From the NCBI GenBank assembly GCA_035222895.1, contig JAVYIG010001841.1, positions 230,024 through 294,023 of the forward strand: 64,000 bases of DNA. The letters run 5' to 3'. This DNA comes from Strongylocentrotus droebachiensis. Lineage: Eukaryota > Echinodermata > Echinoidea > Camarodonta > Strongylocentrotidae. Of the stretch, positions 33,773 to 43,859 are shown piece after piece (position 1 is the stretch's first letter; the number at the start of each line of letters is the position of its first letter). The notes beneath the pieces are model-generated. The model was not told the DNA's origin. It was given only the letters and a program-made list of their open reading frames with translations, and searched no databases. A program made the position numbers and the translations under genes.

Positions 33773-35772
33773 AACTCCCAAGACCAAGTCATGACAAGGT
33801 CAGTGAATCACACTCTGATCACATTTTTAGCGAAAATGATTTGACTAATTCTAGTAATAGTAGTACATGTAGTGTTCCCCCAGTGGGCGGTCGACTGAGG
33901 TATTTTAGGAAAAAATGGCAAGAGCTAACAACAGACCCTATTGTTATTAGGGCTGTCTCGGGATACAAGATCGAGTTTGATGTAGAAAAAATTAAAGACT
34001 TGCATGAATTAAAGGCTAAACGCTATAAACGGAGCGTCCCGGATGCTAAGCGCATTCAAGTAGAAATTACTAGCCTCCATCGTAAAAATGTTATTGAGCC
34101 CTGTGTACATGAAGAGGGTGAATTCATTTCTAATATTTTTACTACGCCAAAAAGAACTGGAGGTGTACGTCTAATCCTCGATCTTTCAGAATTGAATAAA
34201 TGCATGATGTATCAGCATTTTAAGATGGATAATATCCACACTGTGCTGGATCTTGTATCCCCTGACAATTTTCTAGCCTCTGTCGACCTCAGAGATGCAT
34301 ATTATACAGTACCGATCCACCAAGAGGATAGGAAATACCTCAAATTTATTGTCAATGGTCAATGTTGGCAATTCAAAGCACTGCCCAATGGTCTCAGTAC
34401 AGCACCAAGGCTATTCACAAAATTACTAAAGCCAGTTGTTTCTAAGCTCAGACAAGCTGGTCACATTGTGGTAGGATATTTGGATGACACAATCCTCATT
34501 GCAGAAAATGAGGAAAAGCTCAAAGCAGCTGTTAAGGCTACCACTGACATCCTTGCACAACTCGGGTTCATTATTCACCCTGAAAAATCGGTACTTACCC
34601 CCACCAAAGAGATAACGTTCCTTGGCTTTGTTCTGAATACAAATACTATGCAAATTAGGCTTCCAGAAAGCAAGGCGCTCGAAGTCGAACGCCTCTGTCA
34701 AGAGCTTATTGACACTAAAGAGCCCTCAATAAGGCACGTTGCCAGGGTTATTGGAAAGATCGTTTCAACTTTCCCAGCAGTCCAATATGGCCCTCTCTTC
34801 TATCGTACTTTAGAGAGAGACAAAATTGCAGCACTAAAAGCAAACAGAGGTCATTTCGATAGAAAAATGACACTTTCAATTGAAGCCAAGGGTGAACTTC
34901 AATGGTGGGTCGAGCATGTAACGTCTTCATTCGCTCCAATAAGAAGACCGAAACCAGGCCTTGAGTTGCGCACGGACGCCAGTGGGGCTGGCTGGGGTGC
35001 TACTAACCTCCAATCATGCACAGGTGGTAGATGGAATGAAAAAGAATTGCACAAAGCAAGAAATTATGGCATAAACTACCTTGAAACAGTCGCTGCCGGG
35101 TTTGGCGTTCAATCCTTCTGTGCTGATGTGGAAAATGTGCATGTACTACTCCGTGTTGATAATGTAACCGCAGTATCATACATTAACAATATGGGGGGCT
35201 GCAAGTCCGCAGATTGCAATGAGGCAGCCAAACACATTTGGGAATGGTGCATGAGTAGGAACATATGGCTATCAGCTGCCCATTTACCAGGGAAACTAAA
35301 CACAGAGGCAGACCACATGTCTAGACACTTTAACCACAAGACAGAGTGGATGCTAAATACAGATGCATTCAAAGAAATTGCTCAGCAATTTGGTTCCCCA
35401 GAAATAGACCTATTTGCATCAAGATTAAATAAGCAAGTTGACAGATACATCTCATGGCTGCCTGACCCTGGAGCTGAAACAGTTGATGCTTTCACAATCG
35501 ACTGGAAACCATTAAGTTTCTACGCTTTCCCACCTTTCTGCCTCATCGCAAAATGCTTACAAAAGATTCAATGCGATGATGCAACGGGCCTACTAGTAGT
35601 TCCAAACTGGCCTACCCAACCATGGTTCCCTCTTTTGAAGGGTATGATTATTGGGGAGCCAATGTTCATAGCTAGAAGGCCAAACTTACTAGCACAGCCT
35701 ATTACAAATGAGCCACACCCGCTTAATAATCAACTTGATTTGCTTTGTTGCAGGTGCTGCGCCAGCCACTAG
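33650..35772 (+). CDS. DIRS pol: RT, RNase H, methyltransferase-like
   Basis: The open frame overlaps gag in -1 and lacks an ATG near its start (33841 is TTG), so a gag-pol fusion is likely. Numbering from 33841: the RT spans about 60-330, with LILDLSELNK, ASVDLRDAYYTVP and the catalytic YLDD at 213-216. RNase H spans about 374-495 with candidate acidic residues D379, E415, D440 and D491. The C-terminal 519-600 has PEIDLFASRLN, W555 and FPPF (563-566), the DAM-like methyltransferase domain of DIRS1-type elements, with FPPF where active enzymes have N/D-PP-Y/F. It would copy the RNA to a circular DNA in the host nucleus or cytoplasm. The 3' end overlaps the recombinase frame by 28 bp. Confidence 0.9.
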
Positions 35773-36740
35773 AAAGTAAAGGTTTGAGTGCAAGAGCTAT
35801 CAATGTAATAGCAGCATCGTGGCGAGCATCAACGACAAAGAACTATGCCGTTTACATAAGGAAATGGAAGAAATACTGCCATAAAAAAGGCTTAAACTAT
35901 CTCCAGGCGAGATCCAATGATGTAATTGATTTTTTGTCAGAACTCTTTGAAAGTGAAAGAGCTAGTTATAGTGTTATAAATTCTGCACGCAGCGCCTTGT
36001 CTGCATTTCTAGTACTTGAGGATTCGTCACGTACAGTTGGAACTCATCCTCTTATTAGTCGTTTTTGTAAAGGAGCATTCCAATTGCGCCCTCCGGCGCC
36101 AAGATATAAGGAGATTTGGGATGTGAACATAGTGTTTAATTATCTACGAAAGTGGGCACCAGCGAATTCGCTCACGTTAAAAACTTTGTCTATGAAACTT
36201 TGCACACTTATGGCGCTGATCTCGGCCCAGCGGGTCCAGTCACTGCACAGCTTGCATCTTGACTACATGAAAATCAAGGGCAGCGAAGTTCTGTTCATTT
36301 TTAAGGACCTCCTAAAGCAAACGAGACCGGGGAATGTGAACTTCAACTTGAAAATGAAGGCATATCCTCCAGACAGGAGGTTATGTGTACTTAACTACTT
36401 GCGGCACTACTTGCGCAGAACGGAGAGCGTCAGGGGACAGGAACGCTATCTGTTCATCAGCTTCAAGAAACCGCACAAACGCGTTACTACGCAGACCATC
36501 GCCAGATGGGTGAAGGAAACGTTGACCTTGGCAGGGATCGACACAGAAATCTACAAAGCTCATTCTACTAGAGCTGCTTCAACTTCGGCGGCAAACAGTA
36601 CAAATCTGCCTATCAAGCATATACTAGCCCAGGCAGGCTGGTCTTCTGAACGGACGTTTCGAACTTATTACATGAAACCAGTGGAGAACAGGAACGTTAA
36701 CTTCACAGGTGCAATCATGACGTCCTACAGGATGCCCTAG
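35745..36740 (+). CDS. DIRS tyrosine recombinase
   Basis: About 331 residues with an N-terminal SAM-like DNA-binding half (residues ~10-110) and a catalytic half containing R163 (SAQRVQSLHSL), H273-S-T-R276, W299 (AGWS) and Y308/Y309 (TFRTYYMKP), the R-H-R-H/W-Y set of phage-integrase-type recombinases. It integrates the circular cDNA without a target duplication. No ATG lies near the start: the frame opens after TGA at 35736, and the first codons are TTG. The sequence ttgatttgctttgttgcag at 35735-35753 looks like a branch-tract-AG acceptor, so expression by splicing is possible; -1 slippage is an alternative. Confidence 0.9.
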   Translation: MLQVLRQPLESKGLSARAINVIAASWRASTTKNYAVYIRKWKKYCHKKGLNYLQARSNDVIDFLSELFESERASYSVINSARSALSAFLVLEDSSRTVGTHPLISRFCKGAFQLRPPAPRYKEIWDVNIVFNYLRKWAPANSLTLKTLSMKLCTLMALISAQRVQSLHSLHLDYMKIKGSEVLFIFKDLLKQTRPGNVNFNLKMKAYPPDRRLCVLNYLRHYLRRTESVRGQERYLFISFKKPHKRVTTQTIARWVKETLTLAGIDTEIYKAHSTRAASTSAANSTNLPIKHILAQAGWSSERTFRTYYMKPVENRNVNFTGAIMTSYRMP

Positions 36741-36800
36741 TTTTGGCATCGCATTTATAAGGTCAGCTGGTTTACCTTTTTATCTTGTTATTTAACCCAA

Positions 36801-37179
36801 TAATGTATGCTATTGTGTTGAGCACTGGTTCGGATGGCCTACTGAGCTTCGAAATCTCATTTAACGTAATCCCGAAATTGGTATTACGTAGTATAATTGA
36901 AAGATTAAACGAGAACTTGTTTGAGATTTAATCTCAATTATATAAGTAATATAAATGAGGGTTTACGTCCCTCCCTTACCCTCCCTAGTGCTGGGTATTG
37001 TTATTAATTACAGTTCTCGTTATCTTTCTGTTTGGTTCAGTAGGCACATCCTCGGCTATCTACGAATATTGCTGATTAGCGCATGCGCACTAACGGGGTC
37101 TCATTTAACGTAAACCCTCATTTATATTACTTATATAATTGAGATTAAATCTCAAACAAGTTCTCGTTTAATCTGTCAA
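36801..37179. repeat. Right terminal repeat and internal complementary region, DIRS copy 1
   Basis: Contains the right inverted repeat (36856-36896), a spacer, and an inverted pair 36902-36967 / 37109-37174 (66 bp each, perfect). Part is complementary to the left end (37064-37111). Together these reproduce the left-end/right-end junction of a circle, the role proposed for this region in DIRS replication. Confidence 0.9.
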
Positions 37180-37454
37180 TCAACACGGCCATTGTCGGCT
37201 AAACCCTGTGTAAAACGAGGATCATTGATATGGAAACCGTCCCAGTTGGCAAGTAATGTTCTATTTCTATACCACCACTTGTAGTTATCAACAACACCAT
37301 CAGGTCGAGAGCAGCCTAGGGCAATATCATCTCCGATGTTAGCCAGTTTTAGTATGATATCACCTTTCGCTCTGAATGCAAGATCCACACACAAAAGTAC
37401 GACAAACATAGTAACAAACACACCCCAAAACACCTGTGATCGCATGAACAACAT
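37180..37454 (-). pseudogene. Receptor gene A, 5' part
   Basis: ATG at 37454 starts a signal peptide (MLFMRSQVFWGVFVTMFVVL) and the first half of Ig domain 1: DDIALGCSRPDG with the B-strand Cys, and KWWYRN with the core Trp. The frame runs to GRVD, where the DIRS element begins and adds an immediate stop. Removing the element would continue as SNNIYISNI in frame. Promoter and 5' flank continue to the right. Confidence 0.85.
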
Positions 37455-40400
37455 CTCAAAGCCAAGTTTACGAATATTGATGACAAAATAAAAATCTCAG
37501 TCGACAATAGATGCGTTTTTACTGCTACAGAACAATGTAAGATAAGTTTTCCTCTCGCGGCGTCAAAGTATTGCTTGCATTTGTTAAAGACTGCGACGTA
37601 TCACCCTGATTGTTTGACCATTGTCTGCATTCAATGACGTAGCTCAGACCTGAACTCGATGCTGTATGACGAAAATGACGTTTTGAAGCAGGTTGTGATG
37701 TAAAGCGCGTGCGTAGGATTGGGCCGATATGAAGAAGGGAACTTCTTTTCTTCTTCTGTAAATGTTGTCATAAAACCTCATGATGACACATCATCGAAAT
37801 TTCTATTTCCCATCTTGTTTTGTCACTATAGTGGCGTAGTATCACTTTAATGTCATGTGTGGGGTTCCCGATATCTTGTATAATGAATACATTTGTCACA
37901 TTGCTTGATCCGTACCATCAGATATCAATGATCAGAGAGTTTAATGTCGAATCTATTTCTAACGATAACCTCGAAAAGAATCTCAGTCGTAATCGACTGT
38001 TACTCGTCTTGGTGATGAGTCCTGTATCTATTAGTCTAAAGACATTTCTTTAATGATAATGAAAATCACGTTTCGTCATGCATGCAGTTCCGCGGCAGAG
38101 CCAGGTTCCCAAAGATCTCAATGCTAAACAAAAAATACCCAAAATGCTGGTAACAAAAATCTCATTGTGCATGTGTCTCGTTTGTTAATAAAAGATTAAA
38201 AGGCAACCGGTAAATGTATTCAACCCTCTTCAATCTAGATTTGTTAAGACTTCAAGTTGCATGACAAGGAAATGACACTTGTATTCAATTCAATAATATT
38301 AAAAGGGTATCCAACGGCCGTCGAAACAAAAACTATCTCTTTAATAGAAACCTAACGATACCAAAATTGTATGCATCAAAAGTATTGTGTCAGCATTATA
38401 ATATGTATTTTGAAAGAAGATTAGTTATATTATTACCAACATTGAAAAATTCTCTCAGAAAGTAGGTGTGGCATAGATATTTTCAGTATCGCACGAAACA
38501 TGAAGTGTTTTCTGTAAGTAATTCCTTATTAGGTAAATTAAAAACGCCGTTGACAATGTAAAAGGGAGGTCACTTTCAAGAACCTCTTGTCCAACCACAT
38601 TCAATGGAAATTACCGAGAGCAAAATTAGCTAATAATAATATTTGTTGCCATAGGAGCTGCACTAATTACTACTACTTCTACTACTTCTAATACTATTAC
38701 TACTACTACTACTACTACTGCTGCTGCTACTACTACTACAATTGATAATAATATTATTTATCAATCTTTTTAGCACTCTACAGATTAATTTTACCCCGGT
38801 CATGTGATTCACTCACGCACACAGTGTGCACTATCTCCACTCCGAGTAGGGGAGGGGATGTACTCGTACCAAATGGTGACTGTGAGGGCAAGTGCTACCA
38901 CATGTTCCCCAATTTATTTATGTACGAAAGTTACTTCTCCATATTGAGAAGTACAGAAAGCAACGTAAATGTTGTGCTTTTACTTGCAACTTCAATCTTT
39001 TTCTTTGGGTTTTTATCTACAAATTGAGCAAGGATAATAATGGTTTTATTATACGTTTACATTATTGAAATATCATTCAACTGACCAGAAATAATGCAAA
39101 CACACGTTTTTTTTTATCAACACATATAACTGACACATATTATGTTGAAGATACATGTGATATTATATCGTAAGATTGTTGCATTAGGAGTGTACACAAT
39201 GAGAAAATGAATAGTTTTACTATATATAAAAGACGTTTGGTATGGTATGGTATGGTATGGTATATTTTTTATTTATTCATGGTTAAAAACAAATACAATA
39301 ATTGGGCCCGCATTCAGCAAAATCTGTTTTTCAGCGAGGCCGTGATTACATACAATTCGAATATAATATAAAACAATGACACTACAATTAACAAACAAAT
39401 ATGTAAGTTATAATCAATGAACATACTTACATTAATTTAAGTACAACATTGAATCATAGTGACAAAGGAAAACAAAATAACATTTAAAAAAATTAAAAAA
39501 AGATAATACATACATAGATCTACATACATATTGATATTTATATAGCGCCTTTACATAAACATGCTCAAGGCGCTCTACGATGATAATTAGTATCTACGAG
39601 ATGAAAGAAGTGAGCAAATATCTTGAATTTTACTAATCTTTATGTTGTAAGATTTTAAAACATTTATAAATCTGAGATCGGAATAGTTCATTTTTGTGTT
39701 GCTGATGTCACGAAGTGAATTATTTGTCCCCCCCCCCAAAAAAAAGGGCAAAATTCAGCGAGCGTACGTGATTTAAAATGCTTCTGCACGGCCAACAACC
39801 GCGGTGTCATGGCGCTCAAGCCATCTAATTTACGCTGTGTGATAACTAATGCATTACCTGTATAGGCGGCTTTGCGCCAGCTAAACATATTTACATTCTT
39901 CTAAGTTTCATTTGAGCCGGGTATTTTTCTGTTATCTCTTTTCTGAATGTGATGTGAATGTGAGTATACGGTACATATTATAACAACAATTGTTCAAAGA
40001 ATGATACAGATTGAAGGGATATAAAACAAATATACAATGACTAATGCTCGGAACAAGCTGAAACTATTCGCAACAGGAACATCATTATGTTCCTTCGATG
40101 CGAATAGTTTCAGCTAGATCATCGAGTGTCATTGTATATTGGTTTACTATGTAGTTTAATTTAAAGGTAGACCCTACTTTAATCAACCTAATTCTCATAA
40201 TTCCCATAAGCGAACAGGACCAAGGCGATGCCTTCTTGAATATTTGTCTCCCTTGCCTTATATATCCAAGGTCGGAAAATACGTAAAACCATCAAAAAAA
40301 TGGGTTATTGTTTATAGACCGGTTTAGAAAATCCAGATTATTAAGACGGATTCCGTTTTCCGTTTCTGGCGAAAGAACCAAACTGACCAATCATTTGTTT

Positions 40401-42023
40401 TACTTAGTGGACACATGCTTACAATCATTATAACAACGTGAAACATCTTTATGATCCAATGACTGAGTAATAGCTTGGTTAAAAAAAAATCACCCGCTGA
40501 CAAAGCATGGTAAAACTTTAATAATTAAAAGAGTACCAGTATTTGGTGACAGAAACTTTAAGAGAGTAAACATAATATTTTCTTTAAACAAAAATATTAA
40601 CAAATTCTGCGTTTCTGATATTATATAAATCATTTTTTATCTTGTGATTGACGACTTAACGCGTTATCGATTTCTCTGCGTACAAATACATATTATTCTG
40701 TTTCGAAAGCAAGAAATGACATTGGATATGAGTATTGAGTACGTTCTTGCGAAGTCAAAAGTAAAGCAAAATATTTACAATATAATTATACAACAGCGTG
40801 ATAAATGAACACCTATACAACAATAGCCATGATAGAGAAGATAGCTTCTTATTTGAGATCCTAACGTAATCATTGCTAGATGTTATGGTATTATTTTTAT
40901 GTTGATATAACGGTCGGTGAGAAAAAAAGAGATTTGTTTTCATTCCAGATTATAAAAGTACAAATCATATTTAAGTCATCTTTTTTTCTCGAACAAATCT
41001 ACAGAAAGCAGTTTCAATTGCCATGTGCATCACCTTTTGAATCGAGCGAACATTTGAATGAAATATAACATTATTCTAACAAGATTTCTGTAGGCAAACG
41101 ATAGGCTACTGAAATTACCCTTTAGTTAATTTCTTGTAAGTCTCTACAATTGGGCAATCCATTTGATTTTATCTTGCAGAAATATAGAATTAAAATTTCA
41201 TCTGATTACACTTTTTTTAAATACAAAAACTGAAGTGCACGGTATTCTAATACATTTGCTCATGATAACACGTTTACAAAAACAAATGCAATAAGAGTTC
41301 ACATAAGTGGTATCTTGTTTCTCTTTCTTACTTCAGTAAATAGTTGAGTTCGAGTTCTCTTTAGAATCAACAATTCATATCACCGTAAAGACTTACAAAA
41401 CAGTCGTAATTTGTGTACACTTTAAGCGATGGTAATATTTAGAGCCATTAAAACATTCTGAACTTGTCACATCAGCTGATAACTTAAGGTGTTAGTACAG
41501 TTACGATTTTACATCAAAATCTCCTGTAGGTTTTAGTGAGAACATTTCCTTTTAAAAAACGATTGTGTTTCAAGATTTTAACACCTTTTCTGAGCCCATT
41601 TCCCCACCATTATGTTGCATTTAAGAGTTTCATGCTACAAAATGTGACCTCAATATTCAGACGATTAGTGCCTTCCTTAGTTATTTATACCTCGAGTCAT
41701 CCTTCTGCCAAATTTAACCATATATAGTTTCATTATAATTTCGGAAATCGGTGACTTGCCTTTTAGTTAAAAAAAAAACAATAAACACGATCGCAACCAT
41801 TTTCGAAAAATCAACTCAGGGGCAAATTATATACTTTATTGGTATATCCGATAGAAATCCTGTTCACTATACGTAATACGTCTTTGAAATACTTTGTTGT
41901 TTCAACAGGTGACTTACACGAAAATTGAAATTTCGTTACTATGATTTTTAGAAAGTAGTTGCGATCGAGTTTTAATCAAAATACAATGTACAAAATACAT
42001 TAAAAAAACATTTAGTTATTTGT
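37455..42023 (-). repeat. Tandem-unit spacer between genes A and B
   Basis: 37455-39740 is the upstream region of gene A and matches 43860-45540 (upstream of B) and 51502-55860 (upstream of C). 39745-42023 is the 3' flank of gene B and matches 45440-47550 and 58625-62040. No coding frame is supported. An ACT trinucleotide array lies at 38665-38740. A retroposon fragment (39239-39745) is specific to this unit. Confidence 0.8.
39239..39745 (-). mobile_element. LINE/SINE 3'-end fragment, minus strand
   Basis: Absent from the matching place in unit B (45420). The left end is (ggtat)n, which on the minus strand is a simple-repeat tail. About 300 bp in lies tatatagcgcctttacataa then gctcaaggcgct, the inverse of the AGCGCCTTGAG...GGCGCTATATAAA box found near the 3' ends of many deuterostome L2-type LINEs and their SINEs. 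No coding sequence remains. Confidence 0.55.
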
Positions 42024-43859
42024 TTATTTTTTCCTTGTCTTATCAACCTGGGCATACAAAGCATCTACACTGATTAACTCATCCTTAGGGAAGGTTGGTG
42101 TCTGTCCTGCTTCTGGAGTGGCCTTCACTGTATTCCTCATGTTGAGTCCTTTATTTGGCAAGTCATCGAGCGGAATCTCCTCTGCATCATCTCCTGATTC
42201 TGTCATCTTGAAATTCTCATATTGGTCCCCTTGCTGAAGGATATCCCTGTTCTGCCAATGTTGAGTGATGATGACACTGTTGCCATGGAGTTGATCCGAA
42301 TCAGAAGATCTATCTTTTGATGTCGATTTTGGCTCACGACTGACGGCTGCCCTTTTGTCCGGTAGAGTATAGAGTGCGTTGTCCAGCGGACCTTCTACTC
42401 GTGAGATGGAGCTATCAACAATCTTGTCTGTAGAATCGTAGGAAATATCATCAATCATTTCACCATTTTCGGTAAGATCTGCCCTTCTTGGATCTAAGCT
42501 GGTTCCCCTCATTTTGTTAATGGAAGAAGCATACCCTGGACCCTTCAGAGATACATCTTCAACTGATTCGTAACAAACTTCTTGATGCTCCTCTTTAATC
42601 GACGCGTTGCTAGTGTGGTTATTTTCTTGTCGATCACTCATTTGCTTACGTCGCAAGACGATAATGATAACAATCAATATCAGAACGACGGCAGAACCAA
42701 GAATGACGACAATCATGGTTATATTGCCATCTCTCTTGTTTTTGTCGGAGTTGGTATTCGGGGATGTAGGTCTCCTGACGGGCAATCTCTTTGAAGCTGT
42801 ATATTGTAATGTCGAAGGTCTATTTTGCGTCGTTTGTTTCAAAGAATTCGTTGGTAGCGTAGTCGTTCTTTTGTCGGAGTTCGCAGTCGTGTTTGTTGGT
42901 GTGTGATGTATTGTTGTAGAAATTGATGTAGGTCTACCAACGGGCAATGTTTTAAAAGCTGTATATGATAATGCTGATGGTGTATTTTGCGTCGTTTGTT
43001 TCAAAGAAGTCCTTGGTAGCATAGTCGTCCTTTTGTCGGATTTTGCATGATTGTATGTTGGTGTGTGATGCTTTGTTTGAGAAACTGTGGTAAGTCTACC
43101 GACGGGCACATTTTTAGAAGCTGCATATGATGTTGATGATGGTCTATTTTTCGTCGTTTGTTTGAAAGAAGTCGTTGGTAGCGTAGTCGTAGGAGAGGAG
43201 GGTGGTGTGCTCCGAGTTGATAGCATGCATGTGATCCTCAATTCGGACTCAATCTGCAGACTGAATTCTGAATGAAGCCTGTATCGTTCACTCACATAAA
43301 TCGAAAAGGAAAAGGTGTTTCCTTGAATTACAGCCCTCCGATATGCATGTGCAATCCCGGTTAACTTGATATATTTATAAAGCATTTGGCTTGTCCAATA
43401 ATTATCCAGGGTACAAATCACTTCAATTATATTCATATCTGAAGGGTTTGCTGTAATGCAATTAGAACATCTGATAACACGTAAGTCATACGACTGAAAA
43501 ATTTCATTATGAAACCCAATACATTCGAAGGTAGCCGAATCATTCATTCTAATGTTAGAAATGTATATATTGTTAGAATCAGCACGGTCATCGCCGGTAC
43601 CACTATCACCTTGTGTAAGACGAGGATCATTTATAACAAAACCGTCCCAGTTGGCAAGGAATGTGCCATTTCTATACCACGATATGAATTTATCATAAAA
43701 ACCATCGGGTCGAGAGCAGCTTAGAGCGATATCATCTCCGATGTGAGCTAGCTTTTGTATCGTATCACCTTCCGCTCTGCATGCAAGATCCACACACAAA
43801 AGTACGACAAACGCAGAAACAAAAACACCCCAAAACACCTGCGATAGCATGAACACCAT
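42024..43859 (-). CDS. Ig-mucin-tyrosine-tail receptor, gene B (intact)
   Basis: 611 residues in one exon. Signal peptide 1-~29. Ig domain 1 ~32-127 has C48, W61 and NDSATFEC (C113). A C131/C134 pair leads to a second Ig-like domain with C149 and C211. The Ser/Thr/Pro stalk 215-379 contains 54-residue repeats (TSLKQTTQN, LPVGRPTS). The membrane helix is 380-402, followed by RRKQ. Tail tyrosines: VCYESV (Y430, ITIM consensus), GYASS, DISYDS, NALYTLP, DQYENF (Y547, YxN), ALYAQV (Y602). Likely a cell-surface recognition receptor signalling through SH2 proteins; ligand unknown. Relative to paralogues two tail tyrosines are lost (LHGNS for LYGNS, PLDDLP for PLYDIP). The start is fixed by the signal peptide shared by four copies. 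No named family is assigned. Confidence 0.88.
   Translation of the reverse strand: MVFMLSQVFWGVFVSAFVVLLCVDLACRAEGDTIQKLAHIGDDIALSCSRPDGFYDKFISWYRNGTFLANWDGFVINDPRLTQGDSGTGDDRADSNNIYISNIRMNDSATFECIGFHNEIFQSYDLRVIRCSNCITANPSDMNIIEVICTLDNYWTSQMLYKYIKLTGIAHAYRRAVIQGNTFSFSIYVSERYRLHSEFSLQIESELRITCMLSTRSTPPSSPTTTLPTTSFKQTTKNRPSSTSYAASKNVPVGRLTTVSQTKHHTPTYNHAKSDKRTTMLPRTSLKQTTQNTPSALSYTAFKTLPVGRPTSISTTIHHTPTNTTANSDKRTTTLPTNSLKQTTQNRPSTLQYTASKRLPVRRPTSPNTNSDKNKRDGNITMIVVILGSAVVLILIVIIIVLRRKQMSDRQENNHTSNASIKEEHQEVCYESVEDVSLKGPGYASSINKMRGTSLDPRRADLTENGEMIDDISYDSTDKIVDSSISRVEGPLDNALYTLPDKRAAVSREPKSTSKDRSSDSDQLHGNSVIITQHWQNRDILQQGDQYENFKMTESGDDAEEIPLDDLPNKGLNMRNTVKATPEAGQTPTFPKDELISVDALYAQVDKTRKK

Larger units (their letters stand above)
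32176..37179 (+). mobile_element. DIRS-like tyrosine-recombinase retrotransposon (copy 1)
   Basis: A 5.0 kb element with long frames for gag, RT-RNase H-methyltransferase-like and tyrosine recombinase. The left end (32176-32216) is perfectly inverted at 36856-36896. A 66-bp segment (36902-36967) is inverted at 37109-37174, and 37064-37111 is complementary to the left end, forming the internal complementary region. It interrupts receptor gene A: deleting it joins gttagaa to tcaacac and restores the receptor frame, with no target duplication, as expected for recombinase integration of a circular DNA. Intact long frames and a clean host junction suggest a young, possibly active copy. Confidence 0.95.

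Noticed and set aside
42015..42030. AATAAA overlapping the stop codon of gene B as a polyadenylation signal
   Set aside because: It arises from the AAA AAA TAA codons and cleavage would have to occur immediately after; genes C and D differ here. Not supportable without transcript data.
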